A stretch of 64,000 nucleotides of DNA, taken from the NCBI RefSeq assembly GCF_000720455.1, contig NZ_JOAK01000014.1, forward strand, positions 62,001 through 126,000, in the 5' to 3' direction. How positions within the stretch are numbered: position 1 is the first letter of the stretch; each line of letters starts with the position of its first letter. Positions 1 through 8,393 of this stretch are shown here, in pieces. The position numbers and the translations under genes were made by a program. The notes under the pieces are model-generated. The model saw only the letters and a list, made by a program, of their open reading frames with translations. It was not told the DNA's origin and did not search any database. The stretch comes from Streptomyces virginiae (GTDB taxonomy: Bacteria > Actinomycetota > Actinomycetes > Streptomycetales > Streptomycetaceae).

Positions 1-1497
1 GCGCAGGGCGTCGACGAGTTCGCCGGTGTCGCGCACGGCGGCCGCGAAGCGGTGCGGCAGCCCGGTCTTGACGAGGTTGCTGCTCCGGCACAGGGCCGCC
101 GCCGCGCCGCGCGGCCGTCCGGCGACCGCGTCGGCCTGTGCGGCGAGGTTGCGGCGCAAGGCCTCGGGGGTGTCGGCGCTGACGGTGAAGACGCCGACGG
201 CGTCGCGTGCGGGGCGGCTGCGGGCGCCGTCGGTTCCCGCGCCGCGCGGGGTCCGCGGCGCCGAGCCGAGGACGGCGTGGGCGTTCGTCCCACCCATGCC
301 GAAGCTGCTGACCCCGGCGAGGGTCTCCCCGCGGGGCAGCCGCATCGGCGCCTTCAGCAGCCGCAGGCCCCGCTCGCCGAGCCGCAGCTGCGGGTTCTCC
401 CGGTCGGCGAAGAGGCTGGCGGGGACGATGCGGTGGTGCAGGGCCAGTGCGGTCTTGATGAGGCCGGCGATGCCCGCCGCGCCTTCGGTGTGGCCGAGGT
501 TGCCCTTGACGGAGCCGATGGCGCACGGGGTGTCGCGGGGGACCGCGTGGACCGCGCCGAGCGCCGCGCACTCGATGGCGTCGCCCAGTACGGTCCCGGT
601 GCCGTGCGCCTCCACGAACGCGACCCGGTCCGGGGCCACCCCGGCGCGCCGGTAGGCGGAGTTCAGGACGCGCTGCTGCGACCACCGGTTGGGGGCGATC
701 ACGCCGTTGCTGCGGCCGTCCTGGTTGACGGCGCTGCCGCGCAGCACGGCGTAGATCCGCTGGCCGTCGGCGAGGGCGTCCGCCAGCCGGCGCAGCACGA
801 CCAGGCCGACGCCGTCGCTGCGGCCGATCCCGTCGGCGTCCGCGCTGAAGGGCTTGCAGCGCCCGTCGGCGGCGGCCAGGCCGAGCTGTCCGTAGACCAT
901 GCCCAGCGACGGCGAGAGCACGACGTTGACGCCGCCGGCCAGGGCGGTGTCGCACTCCTCGGCCAGCAGGGAGCCCGCCGCGAGGTGGACGGCGACGAGC
1001 GAGGACGAGCAGGCCGTGTCGACGGCGAGGCTCGGTCCGGTGAAGTTGAAGTGGTAGGAGATCCGGTTGGCCGCCATGCCGGTGCTGCTGCCGGAGCCGA
1101 GCAGCGCGGTGGTGCGCGCGGGGTCGCTCATCGTGAGGCGGCCCCACTCGCCGCCCATCACCCCGACGAACACCCCGGTCTCGGTGCCCGCGAGGTCGCC
1201 GGGGGCCCGGCCGGAGTCCTCCAGGGCCCGCCAGGCGCAGGGCAGCAGGAGCCGGTGGTGCGGGTCCATCGCGGCGGCCTCGCGGGGGGTGACGGAGAAG
1301 AAGTCGCTGTCGAAGACGTCGGCGTCGTCGATGAAGCCGCCGCTGCCGCCGACGGCGGGGAAGTCCCGGGCCGCCCAGCGCTGCGCGGGGACCGGGGCGA
1401 TACCGTCGCCGCCGCGCATGAGCAGGTCCCAGTAGGCCTGCACGCCCGCCGCCCCGGGGAACGCGCAGTCGATCCCGACGATGGCGACGTCCCCCAT
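1..1497 (-). CDS. Type I polyketide synthase, N-terminal ketosynthase part (C-terminus beyond left edge)
   Basis: The reading frame starts at an ATG (1497-1495) and runs open off the left edge; 499 codons are visible. The product begins directly with a beta-ketoacyl synthase domain (start MGDVAIVGIDCAFPG). All three condensing-enzyme active-site blocks are present: the cysteine in VDTACSSSLVA, the first histidine in VEAHGTGT and the second in NLGHTEGAAG. After about residue 430 the sequence passes into what looks like a KS-to-acyltransferase linker. Its start overlaps the stop of the upstream ACP gene (ATGA), so the two are translationally coupled. Starting with a KS and having a separate ACP just upstream suggests it extends an acyl-ACP starter. 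Whether it is modular or iterative cannot be judged, because the remaining domains are outside the window. Confidence 0.93.
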   Translation of the reverse strand, partial: MGDVAIVGIDCAFPGAAGVQAYWDLLMRGGDGIAPVPAQRWAARDFPAVGGSGGFIDDADVFDSDFFSVTPREAAAMDPHHRLLLPCAWRALEDSGRAPGDLAGTETGVFVGVMGGEWGRLTMSDPARTTALLGSGSSTGMAANRISYHFNFTGPSLAVDTACSSSLVAVHLAAGSLLAEECDTALAGGVNVVLSPSLGMVYGQLGLAAADGRCKPFSADADGIGRSDGVGLVVLRRLADALADGQRIYAVLRGSAVNQDGRSNGVIAPNRWSQQRVLNSAYRRAGVAPDRVAFVEAHGTGTVLGDAIECAALGAVHAVPRDTPCAIGSVKGNLGHTEGAAGIAGLIKTALALHHRIVPASLFADRENPQLRLGERGLRLLKAPMRLPRGETLAGVSSFGMGGTNAHAVLGSAPRTPRGAGTDGARSRPARDAVGVFTVSADTPEALRRNLAAQADAVAGRPRGAAAALCRSSNLVKTGLPHRFAAAVRDTGELVDALR

Positions 1498-1799
1498 CAG
1501 TGCCCGTCCCGCGCGTGGGCCGGGGCGGCGGCCGGGAGCACCGAGGCGAGGTGGGCGAGGAGACTCTCGACGGTGGGGTGGTCCCACAGCAGCGTCGGTT
1601 CCACCTCCAGGCCGAACTCGTCCTCGAGGTCGCCGCACAGGCTCAGGGCCGCCACCGAGTCCATGCCGTACTCGGCGAAGGGCACGGTGGGGTCGATGGT
1701 CCCGGGTGCGCGCCGCAGGTACAGCGAGAGCCGGGCGTACAGCCACTCGTGCGGCAGGACGCCGTCGGCGGTGGCGGGCCGGCCGGTGTGAACGGTCAT
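1497..1799 (-). CDS. Free-standing acyl carrier protein
   Basis: A 100-residue acidic protein with a phosphopantetheine attachment motif, GMDSVAALSL, in which Ser48 would carry the arm. Length and the motif position near the middle fit a discrete ACP/PCP. The start is the ATG at 1799. The TGA stop overlaps the ATG of the downstream PKS gene, and the acyl-CoA dehydrogenase gene ends 52 bp upstream. Placed between an acyl-AMP ligase plus dehydrogenase and a KS-first PKS, it most likely receives the activated fatty acid from the ligase, holds it while it is oxidised, and presents it to the ketosynthase. That pathway order is inferred from gene order. Confidence 0.9.
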   Translation of the reverse strand: MTVHTGRPATADGVLPHEWLYARLSLYLRRAPGTIDPTVPFAEYGMDSVAALSLCGDLEDEFGLEVEPTLLWDHPTVESLLAHLASVLPAAAPAHARDGH

Positions 1800-1851
1800 C
1801 GTGGGGCTCCTTCGGTGCGTGCGGCGCATCCGCCGGCCGGCCGGGTGCCGG

Positions 1852-3606
1852 TCAGCCGGGGATGGGAGTGGAGTAGAGGTCGTAGCTGATCTGCGTGCTG
1901 AAGCGGAGCTGGACCTCGTGCCGGATCCGGGTCTCGCACTCCGCCGGCAGATCGGCGACGCGCGTGCCCAGCCGGCGGGCGATGCGGTGCAGTGCCGCGG
2001 CCGCCCAGGACGGGTCGGCGAGGAACGGGTCGGGGCCGTAGCGGGCCTGGTCCCACAGGCCGAGCACGGCGGCGGCGGCGAGGAGCAGCGCGTACCGGTC
2101 CATGAGGGCGAACCTCGCGGGTCGGGCGGTACCGGCCGCACCCGCCGCCTCCAGTGCGAGCACCCGGCGGCGTACGTCGCGCAGCTCCTCGACGAGCCCG
2201 TCGGCGAGCGTGCGCAGGGCCCGCTCGACGGGGCCGGCGCCGTCGATGCCCGCGGCGACGGCGAGCATGGTCGCGCTGAGGGAGTCGCGTCCGCAGGCGA
2301 GGCTGAGCCGTTCGGTCCGCAGCGGCGGCAGGTCGCCGTGCAGCCGGAACAGGCCTGCGGGCGCCTCGTCCTCCACGAACCAGGAGGACCGGGCCAGGCG
2401 CGGCATCTGCGGGATGACCGTGGCCTGGCAGGCGACCGTCCCGGCATGGCCGAGGCTGAGGACCGGTACGTCCCTGACGTGTTTCTGGAAGATGCCCAGG
2501 GTGCCCTCGCGGGTGTAGAGGCCGGAGCCCAGCACGATGGACAGGTCGTACATGGTCTCGGTCAGCACGCGGGGCAGCAGGTACTTGAGGGCCGCCGAGT
2601 ACACGCTGGTCTCGGCGGGCAGCAGGTGCAGGGCGCGGGTCGCGACGACGGCGAGGGCGTCGTACAGCAGCAGGTTGACGAAGGCGTTGGTGAGCGCCGC
2701 GCCGGTGCGGCCGCCGTCCCGGCCGCCGGTCTGCCATCCGCCGGAGCGCTCCCGGTCGAAGCGGACGGCGGTGCGCAGGCTGGTGTCGAGGGCCGCGACG
2801 GCTGTCGCGGCGATCACGGTCCGGCTGATCTGGAAGGACCGCAGGGCGGTCGTGATCCCGCTGCCCTGCGGCCCCAGCAGGGCCGAGCCGGGCACGGGGC
2901 AGTCGTCGAACTCCACCCCGGCGAACCGGCAGCCGCGCAGCCCGACGGGGGTCCGGCGGGCGGTCACCGCCGCCCGGGCGCCGGTCAGCTGGCCGGGCTC
3001 CAGCAGCAGCACCGAGTGGCTGCCGCTGCCCGGGGCGGGATCGGTACGGCAGAACAGGACCAGTGCGCCGGCCCGCTCCAGGTTGTTGACCATCGGCTTG
3101 CCGCCGCTGATCAGGTAGCCGCCGCCGCTGCGGCGGGCGGTGACCTGGCTGCGGACGAAGTCGTTGCTGTGGGCGGTCTCGTGCTGGGCGATGGCCGCCT
3201 TGCCGCCGTCGCGCAGCAGCCGGGCGAGCCAGTGGCGCTGCCGGGAGCTGCCTGCGGTCCAGACGTCGGAGGCCGCCATGAAGGTGGTCATGCCGTGGCC
3301 CATGGCCAGTCCCACGTCCCGGCGGAAGACCGGGCGCATGATCCTGACCAGGGTGTCCATCCCGTCCAGCCGCCCGCCGAGGGCGTGCGGCACGTATTCG
3401 TCGGCGATCCGGAAGTCGTCGAGCAGTGCCTCGCCCGCGGCGAAGGGCACCGCGGCCCGGTCGGCCTCCAGCAGGGCGGTGTAGCCGACCGGGTTGGCCG
3501 GGTCGGTGGGGTCGCCGAACCGTGCCTCCAGCTCGGCCACCCGGGCCCGGACGGCGTGCTCGCGCTGCTGCGTCGCGGCCGCCCGCTCGCCGAGGAGCGA
3601 CGTCAC
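1852..3606 (-). CDS. Acyl-CoA dehydrogenase family protein (probable acyl-ACP desaturase)
   Basis: 584 residues from the GTG at 3606, whose GTGA overlaps the stop of the acyl-AMP ligase gene; an adjacent GTG at 3609 is also possible. The middle has typical acyl-CoA dehydrogenase features: a segment with AIAQHETAHSNDF, a beta-domain strand region (GGYLISGGKPMVNN, then LVLFCRTDP) and the helical C-terminal domain. It is much longer than the usual 380-400 residues, with about 70 extra N-terminal residues and an extended C-terminus, like dehydrogenases that act on carrier-bound substrates in secondary metabolism. The family is FAD-dependent and introduces an alpha,beta double bond. With a fatty-acyl-AMP ligase before it and an ACP after it, oxidation of the ACP-bound fatty acyl starter is the likely role (inference). 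Confidence 0.85.
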   Translation of the reverse strand: MTSLLGERAAATQQREHAVRARVAELEARFGDPTDPANPVGYTALLEADRAAVPFAAGEALLDDFRIADEYVPHALGGRLDGMDTLVRIMRPVFRRDVGLAMGHGMTTFMAASDVWTAGSSRQRHWLARLLRDGGKAAIAQHETAHSNDFVRSQVTARRSGGGYLISGGKPMVNNLERAGALVLFCRTDPAPGSGSHSVLLLEPGQLTGARAAVTARRTPVGLRGCRFAGVEFDDCPVPGSALLGPQGSGITTALRSFQISRTVIAATAVAALDTSLRTAVRFDRERSGGWQTGGRDGGRTGAALTNAFVNLLLYDALAVVATRALHLLPAETSVYSAALKYLLPRVLTETMYDLSIVLGSGLYTREGTLGIFQKHVRDVPVLSLGHAGTVACQATVIPQMPRLARSSWFVEDEAPAGLFRLHGDLPPLRTERLSLACGRDSLSATMLAVAAGIDGAGPVERALRTLADGLVEELRDVRRRVLALEAAGAAGTARPARFALMDRYALLLAAAAVLGLWDQARYGPDPFLADPSWAAAALHRIARRLGTRVADLPAECETRIRHEVQLRFSTQISYDLYSTPIPG

Positions 3607-5414
3607 CACCGTCTTCCTCCGTCGGCTCCCTCCGGACGCAGCAGGTCCTCGCCGAACAGCACGTCCTGCGGCCGTGCCAGCGCCCGTACGTCCGGGGTGA
3701 GGACCTCGTAGTCGCCGCGCAGCACGCCGTCGAGGAACAGCCCGCGCATCAGGGTGCGCTGGACCTTGCCGCTGCTGGTGCGGCGTACGGTGCCGGGGCG
3801 CACGAGCAGCACGTTGCCGGCGGGGATCTCGAACTCCTTGCCGATCAGGGCCTGGATGCGCTGGGCTACCGTGCGCAGCTCGGCGCCGCTCGCACCGCGG
3901 ACCTCCTGGACGAGGACGAGCTGCTCGCCCCCGGCGTCCACGGAGAACGCGGCGCCCGCGCCGAAGGTCAGCGCGGGGCTGACCGTGCGGGCGGCCCATT
4001 CGACGTCCTGCGGGTAGACGTTGCGGCCGTTGACGATGACGACTTCCTTGAGCCGGCCGGTGACGAACAGCTCGCCGTCCTCCAGCATGCCCAGGTCGCC
4101 GGTGCGCAGGAAGTTGCTCTCCTCGTCGTTGAGGCTGGCGCGGAAGGTGTGGGCGGTCTCGGTGGGTCGGCGCCAGTAGCCGCGGGCCACGCTGTGGCCG
4201 CGCAGCCAGATCTCGCCGACGGCGCCCGCCGGGAGTTCGTGGTGGGTCAGCGGGTCGACGACGCGGACCTCCACGTCGACCGGGGTGCCGCAGCCGACCA
4301 GCGTCTGCGCGCGGCCGTCCGCCGCCGCGCGGAGCACCTGGTCGCGTTCCAGGGCGGTCCGGTCGAAGTCCTTGCGGACGTGAGGGGTGCCGGGGACGCC
4401 GCCGGAGACCACCAGGGTGGCCTCGGCCAGTCCGTAGCAGGGGTAGAGGGCCTCGGGGCGGAACCCGGCGGGGGCGAAGCGGCGGGCGAACTCGTCGAGG
4501 CTCCCGGGCCGTACGGGTTCGGCGCCGTTGAGGGCCAGGCGCCAGCGGGACAGGTCGAGTTCGGCGATCTGCTCGTCCTTGACGCGGCGTACGCACAGGT
4601 CGTAGCTGAAGTTGGGGCCGCCGCCCACGGTGACGCCGTAGCGGTCGACGGCCTGGAGCCAGCGCAGCGGCCGTTTGACGAAGGACAGCGGGGTGACCTG
4701 GACGCAGTGGCTGCCGAGCCAGACCGGGTGCAGCAGGTGGGCCACCAGTCCCATGTCGTGGAAGTAGGGCAGCCAGCTGCCGAAGCGGTCCTCGCGGGTG
4801 GTGCGCAGCACCTTCTGCAGGGCGGCCTGGTTGGCGAGGAGGTTGCGGTGCGAGACGGTCACGCCGCGCGGTTCGCTGACGGAGCCGGAGGTGTACTGGA
4901 GGAACACCAGGTCGTCCGGGCGGGCGGTGACGGGCTGCCACGCTTCGGCGTCGCCCACCTCGGGCACGTCGGTGACCAGGCAGGCGGCGTCGGGGCGGGA
5001 GTTGCGGGCGAGCCACAGCGCGACCTCGGGGGCGGCGGCCGTCTCGGTGAGCACGAGGCTCGCGCCGGTGTCCGCCAGGACCGCGGTGGTGCGGTTGAGC
5101 CGCTTGTCCCGGCCGGCCTCGCCGGGCATCGGTACGGGTACCGCGACCGCTCCGGCGTAGAGGCAGCCCGCGAAGGCCTTGAGGAACTCGACGGTCGAGG
5201 AGTAGGCGAGCAGTACGGGCCGGCCGGCCGCCCCGTACTCCTGGAGGCAGGCGGCGATGCGTCTCGCCTCGCGGTCCAGTGCCCCGTAGGTGAGGTGTTC
5301 GGCCTCCACCCCGTCCGCCGCCTCGCGGAGGAGGACGTGCACGTCCCCGTCGGCGAGTTCGGCCGCCCTGGCCCGGAGGAGTTCGGTGAAGGTGGCGAAG
5401 CGTGGCTCTGACAT
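3603..5414 (-). CDS. Fatty-acyl-AMP ligase (FAAL-type adenylating enzyme)
   Basis: 603 residues, start ATG at 5414. This is an ANL-superfamily adenylate-forming enzyme. The P-loop-like motif is YTSGSVSEPRGVTVSHRN, the adenylate-binding region includes YGLAEATLVVSGG, and the C-terminal hinge is GDLGMLEDGELFVTGRLK followed by NGRNVYPQDVEW. A lysine in SGKVQRTLMRG lies near the end. Overall length and these motif forms are those of fatty-acyl-AMP ligases, which activate fatty acids as acyl-adenylates and load them on a carrier protein instead of CoA. It is the first gene of the leftward operon and overlaps the dehydrogenase gene by 4 bp. The probable acceptor is the ACP encoded two genes downstream. 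Chain length specificity cannot be read from the sequence. Confidence 0.92.
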   Translation of the reverse strand: MSEPRFATFTELLRARAAELADGDVHVLLREAADGVEAEHLTYGALDREARRIAACLQEYGAAGRPVLLAYSSTVEFLKAFAGCLYAGAVAVPVPMPGEAGRDKRLNRTTAVLADTGASLVLTETAAAPEVALWLARNSRPDAACLVTDVPEVGDAEAWQPVTARPDDLVFLQYTSGSVSEPRGVTVSHRNLLANQAALQKVLRTTREDRFGSWLPYFHDMGLVAHLLHPVWLGSHCVQVTPLSFVKRPLRWLQAVDRYGVTVGGGPNFSYDLCVRRVKDEQIAELDLSRWRLALNGAEPVRPGSLDEFARRFAPAGFRPEALYPCYGLAEATLVVSGGVPGTPHVRKDFDRTALERDQVLRAAADGRAQTLVGCGTPVDVEVRVVDPLTHHELPAGAVGEIWLRGHSVARGYWRRPTETAHTFRASLNDEESNFLRTGDLGMLEDGELFVTGRLKEVVIVNGRNVYPQDVEWAARTVSPALTFGAGAAFSVDAGGEQLVLVQEVRGASGAELRTVAQRIQALIGKEFEIPAGNVLLVRPGTVRRTSSGKVQRTLMRGLFLDGVLRGDYEVLTPDVRALARPQDVLFGEDLLRPEGADGGRRW

Positions 5415-5512
5415 CCGCGGCGTCCCCTCGGGTCTGCGGGCCCGTGGAGTGGCGGACCTCGATTCCCCGGATCATGCGGGCGTCTGCTTAAGGGGCGCTT
5501 GCGCCCGCCCGC

Positions 5513-5546
5513 CCGGCGCGGCCGGCGCGGCCGGCGCGGCCGGCGG
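5513..5546. repeat. Short tandem repeat in the divergent promoter region
   Basis: Three exact copies of a 9-bp unit (CCGGCGCGG) at 5513-5521, 5522-5530 and 5531-5539, plus a partial copy. It lies between the divergent acyl-AMP ligase and carboxylase genes. A short hairpin (GGGCGCTTGCGCCC) precedes it. Any promoter role is unproven. Confidence 0.7.
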
Positions 5547-5677
5547 GTCACCCCGTGACCCCTATCCCGGTCAGGGGGTGGTCGCTGTTCTCGGCGCGCG
5601 CCGCCGGTGCCTTCAATGGCAGGCACTGTCCAGGGCCGCCGCGGGCGCCCCCCGACGGCCGAGGAAACGGGTGGAGC

Positions 5678-7237
5678 ATGACAGGTGCCGATGTCGGTGT
5701 CCGAGTGGCCGAACTGAGAGCGATCAAGGAGTCCGTCGAGCTGGGGCCGTCGCCGGGCGCCTCCGAGGCGCAGCACTCCCGCGGCAAGCTGACCGTGCGC
5801 GAGCGGCTGGACCTGTTGTTCGATCCGGGTACCTTCCGTGAGATCGAGCAGTTGCGCCGGCACCGGGCCACGGGCTTCGGCCTGGAGGACCGCCGGCCGC
5901 ACACGGACGGTGTCGTGACCGGCTGGGGCAAGGTGGACGGCCGCAGGGTGTTCGTGTACGCGCACGACTTCCGCATCTTCGGCGGTTCGCTCGGCGAGGC
6001 CCACGCCCAGAAGATCCACAAGGTGATGGACCTCGCGCTGGCGGCCGGAGCCCCGCTGGTGTCGCTCAGCGACGGCGCGGGCGCCCGGATCCAGGAGGGC
6101 GTCACCGCGCTCGCCGGCTACGGCGGCATCTTCCGCCGCAACGTCGCGGCGTCCGGGGTGATCCCGCAGATCAGCGTGATGCTCGGGCCGTGCGCCGGCG
6201 GGGCGGCGTACTCGCCCGCGCTGACGGACTACGTCTTCATGGTGCGCGACATCGCGCAGATGTACATCACCGGCCCCGACGTGGTGCAGGCGGTGACGGG
6301 CGAGCGGATCAGCCACGACGACCTGGGCGGCGCGCAGGTCCACTCCACGGTCTCCGGTGCCAGCGCCTTCCTGTACGACACCGAGGAGGAGTGCCTGGAG
6401 GAGGTGCGGCACCTGCTGTCGCTCCTGCCGTCCAACAACCGCGAGCTGCCGCCCGCGGTCGTCCCCTCGGACCCGGCCGGCCGGCGCACCGCGGCGCTGT
6501 CCGAGCTGGTCCCCGCCGACCCGGCCCGCTCGTACGACATGCACGCCGTGATCGAGGAGATCGTCGACGACGGCGACCTGTTCGAGGTCCACGCCCACTG
6601 GGCGACCAACATCATCTGCGGTCTGGGCCGGCTGGACGGCCACGTGGTCGGGATCGTCGCGAACCAGCCCGCCTCGCTCGCCGGGGTGCTCGACATCAAC
6701 GCCTCGGAGAAGGCGGCCCGGTTCGTGCAGACCTGCGACGCCTTCAGCATCCCGCTGGTGACGCTGGTGGACGTGCCGGGCTTCCTGCCGGGCAGCGGCC
6801 AGGAGCACGACGGTGTCATCCGGCACGGCGCGAAACTGCTGTACGCGTACTGCGCGGCCACCGTGCCCCGGGTGCAGGTGATCCTGCGCAAGGCGTACGG
6901 CGGGGCCTACATCGTGATGGACTCCCGGTCGATCGGCGCGGACCTGTCCTTCGCCTGGCCCACCAACGAGATCGCCGTCATGGGCGCCGAGGGCGCGGCG
7001 AACGTGGTCTTCCGCCGGGAGATCGCCGCCTCGGACGACCCGGATGCGGCACGGGCGCAGCGCGTCAAGCAGTACCGCCAGGAACTCATGCACCCCTACT
7101 ACGCCGCCGAACGCGGCCTGGTGGACGACGTCATCGACCCGGCCGGTACCCGGCAGGTGCTGGTGGACGCGCTGGAGGTGCTGCGGGCCAAGCACGTGGC
7201 GCTGCCCGAACGCAAGCACGGCAACCCGCCGTTCTGA
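5678..7237 (+). CDS. Acyl-CoA carboxylase beta subunit (carboxyltransferase)
   Basis: 519 residues from the ATG at 5678 (in-frame codons extend upstream, but the family similarity begins after this ATG). It is a biotin-dependent carboxyltransferase of the propionyl/acetyl-CoA carboxylase type: HSRGKLTVRERLDLLFD near the N-terminus, an oxyanion-hole segment GPCAGGAAYSPAL, and in the C-terminal crotonase-like half GFLPGSGQEHDGVIRHGAKL and RKAYGGAYIVMDS. It transfers CO2 from carboxybiotin to an acyl-CoA. Full length for the family. The next gene encodes the small epsilon subunit. No alpha (biotin carboxylase/BCCP) subunit is encoded here, so it presumably uses one made elsewhere. Facing a PKS operon, it may supply malonyl- or methylmalonyl-type extender units (inference). 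Confidence 0.95.
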   Translation: MTGADVGVRVAELRAIKESVELGPSPGASEAQHSRGKLTVRERLDLLFDPGTFREIEQLRRHRATGFGLEDRRPHTDGVVTGWGKVDGRRVFVYAHDFRIFGGSLGEAHAQKIHKVMDLALAAGAPLVSLSDGAGARIQEGVTALAGYGGIFRRNVAASGVIPQISVMLGPCAGGAAYSPALTDYVFMVRDIAQMYITGPDVVQAVTGERISHDDLGGAQVHSTVSGASAFLYDTEEECLEEVRHLLSLLPSNNRELPPAVVPSDPAGRRTAALSELVPADPARSYDMHAVIEEIVDDGDLFEVHAHWATNIICGLGRLDGHVVGIVANQPASLAGVLDINASEKAARFVQTCDAFSIPLVTLVDVPGFLPGSGQEHDGVIRHGAKLLYAYCAATVPRVQVILRKAYGGAYIVMDSRSIGADLSFAWPTNEIAVMGAEGAANVVFRREIAASDDPDAARAQRVKQYRQELMHPYYAAERGLVDDVIDPAGTRQVLVDALEVLRAKHVALPERKHGNPPF

Positions 7238-7239
7238 CC

Positions 7240-7434
7240 GTGCCCCCCACTCCCCCGCCCCTGAAGATCGTGCGCGGCGACCCGGACAGCACGGAACTGG
7301 CGGCCGCCCTCCTCGCCCTCCTCACCGTGGCCGGGCAGCCGGACGACGCCGGCGAGGACGCCGCGCCGGCTCCCCGCGCCCGCTGGCGTCCCGCGCACGG
7401 CTGGCGGCCGCCGGGCTCCTGGACCGCTCCGTGA
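7240..7434 (+). CDS. Acyl-CoA carboxylase epsilon subunit
   Basis: 64 residues from a GTG start two bases after the stop of the beta-subunit gene. The motif LKIVRGDPDSTELAALLA-like core (residues about 8-25) is typical of the actinobacterial acyl-CoA carboxylase epsilon subunit, a small protein that stabilises the alpha-beta complex. The C-terminus (W at about residue 49, then PPGSW) also fits this family, which usually ends with a tryptophan-containing segment. The gene is easily missed because of its size and GTG start. Its presence supports a dedicated carboxylase complex for the neighbouring pathway. Confidence 0.85.
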   Translation: MPPTPPPLKIVRGDPDSTELAAALLALLTVAGQPDDAGEDAAPAPRARWRPAHGWRPPGSWTAP

Positions 7435-7469
7435 GCGGCACCGCCCCACCGAAAGGACACCGACCGACG

Positions 7470-8243
7470 ATGATCCGTACGACCCCCGCCCCCGCCTTCG
7501 CCCCGCCCGCGGCCGGCGACTGGCTGCGCCGTTTCCACCCCGCCGACGACGCCCCCGTACGGCTGTTCTGCTTCCCGCACGCGGGCGGCGCGGCCAGCTA
7601 CTACTTCCCGATGTCCCGGGCCCTGTCCCCGTACGCCGACGTGGTGCCCGTGCAGTACCCGGGCCGCCAGGACCGCCGGGGCGAGAGGTGCGTCGACGAC
7701 CTGATGGAGCTCGCGGACCGGGTCACCCGCGAGCTGCTGCCCCGGTGCGACCGGCCGGTGGCGCTGTTCGGGCACAGCCTGGGCGCGTCCCTGGCCTTCG
7801 AGGTGGCGCTGCGGCTCCAGGAGGCCGGCGAACCGGCTCCCGTGGCCCTGTTCGCCTCGGGCCGCCGGGCCCCCTCGCACCACCGTGAGAACCAGCTGGT
7901 CCATCTCGCCCCCGACGAGCAGCTGCTCGCCGAGATCAAGGGGCTCAGCGGCACCGACCCGGCGGTCCTGGCCGACGACGAGCTGCTGCGGTCGGTTCTC
8001 CCGGCGATCCGCGGCGACTACAAGGCCGCCGAGACCTACCGCTACCGGCCGGGGCCCGCCCTGACCTGCCCGATCACGGTCCTCACCGGGGACGCCGACC
8101 CGGCGGTGACGGCGGAGGAGGCCGCGGGCTGGGCCGACCACACCGAGGGCCCCTTCGCCCTCCACCGCTTCACCGGCGGCCACTTCTACCTCAACCAGCA
8201 CGCCGCCGAGGTGAACGACCTGGTGCGACGGCAACTGTCGTAG
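7470..8243 (+). CDS. Type II thioesterase (alpha/beta hydrolase)
   Basis: 257 residues from the ATG at 7470, preceded by GAAAGGA. It has the type II thioesterase pattern: FCFPHAGGAASYY near the N-terminus, the nucleophile elbow FGHSLGAS (Ser103), an acid residue in TGDADPAV (Asp208 or Asp210) and the histidine in TGGHFYLN (His238). Such proteins release aberrant or short acyl groups from carrier domains of PKS and NRPS lines. It is the third gene of the rightward operon facing the FAAL-ACAD-ACP-PKS operon and most likely edits that assembly line. Confidence 0.93.
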   Translation: MIRTTPAPAFAPPAAGDWLRRFHPADDAPVRLFCFPHAGGAASYYFPMSRALSPYADVVPVQYPGRQDRRGERCVDDLMELADRVTRELLPRCDRPVALFGHSLGASLAFEVALRLQEAGEPAPVALFASGRRAPSHHRENQLVHLAPDEQLLAEIKGLSGTDPAVLADDELLRSVLPAIRGDYKAAETYRYRPGPALTCPITVLTGDADPAVTAEEAAGWADHTEGPFALHRFTGGHFYLNQHAAEVNDLVRRQLS

Positions 8244-8253
8244 GGCCGTCCGT

Positions 8254-8278
8254 CCCCACCGCCATTCGGAGGGTGGGG
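8254..8278. terminator. Possible terminator hairpin after the thioesterase gene
   Basis: CCCCACC (8254-8260) can pair with GGGTGGGG (8271-8278) around a 10-nt loop, 10 bp after the thioesterase stop codon. No T-run follows, so this is a modest candidate. Confidence 0.4.
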
Positions 8279-8393
8279 GCGCGCGCGTCGGCGCGTTGGG
8301 GCGCGCGCAGTGGTGAAACCCGATCGGCTTTGGGGCGTTAGGGAAGGTGGGCCGCCGTTCGCCCGTGGTGCACGCGAGAGTACGAGGAGCACG

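Noticed and set aside
52..1791. Long plus-strand open frame opposite the PKS/ACP genes
   Set aside because: Antisense shadow of GC-rich coding DNA; the minus strand encodes a ketosynthase and ACP with intact active sites.
1801..3711. 636-codon plus-strand frame
   Set aside because: Shadow of the acyl-CoA dehydrogenase gene, with no recognisable domain and a biased Gly/Ala/Val/Arg composition.
5476..5677. Upstream extension of the carboxylase beta-subunit gene to 5555
   Set aside because: The extra 41 residues have no family similarity and run through promoter-like repeats; the ATG at 5678 fits homologue starts.
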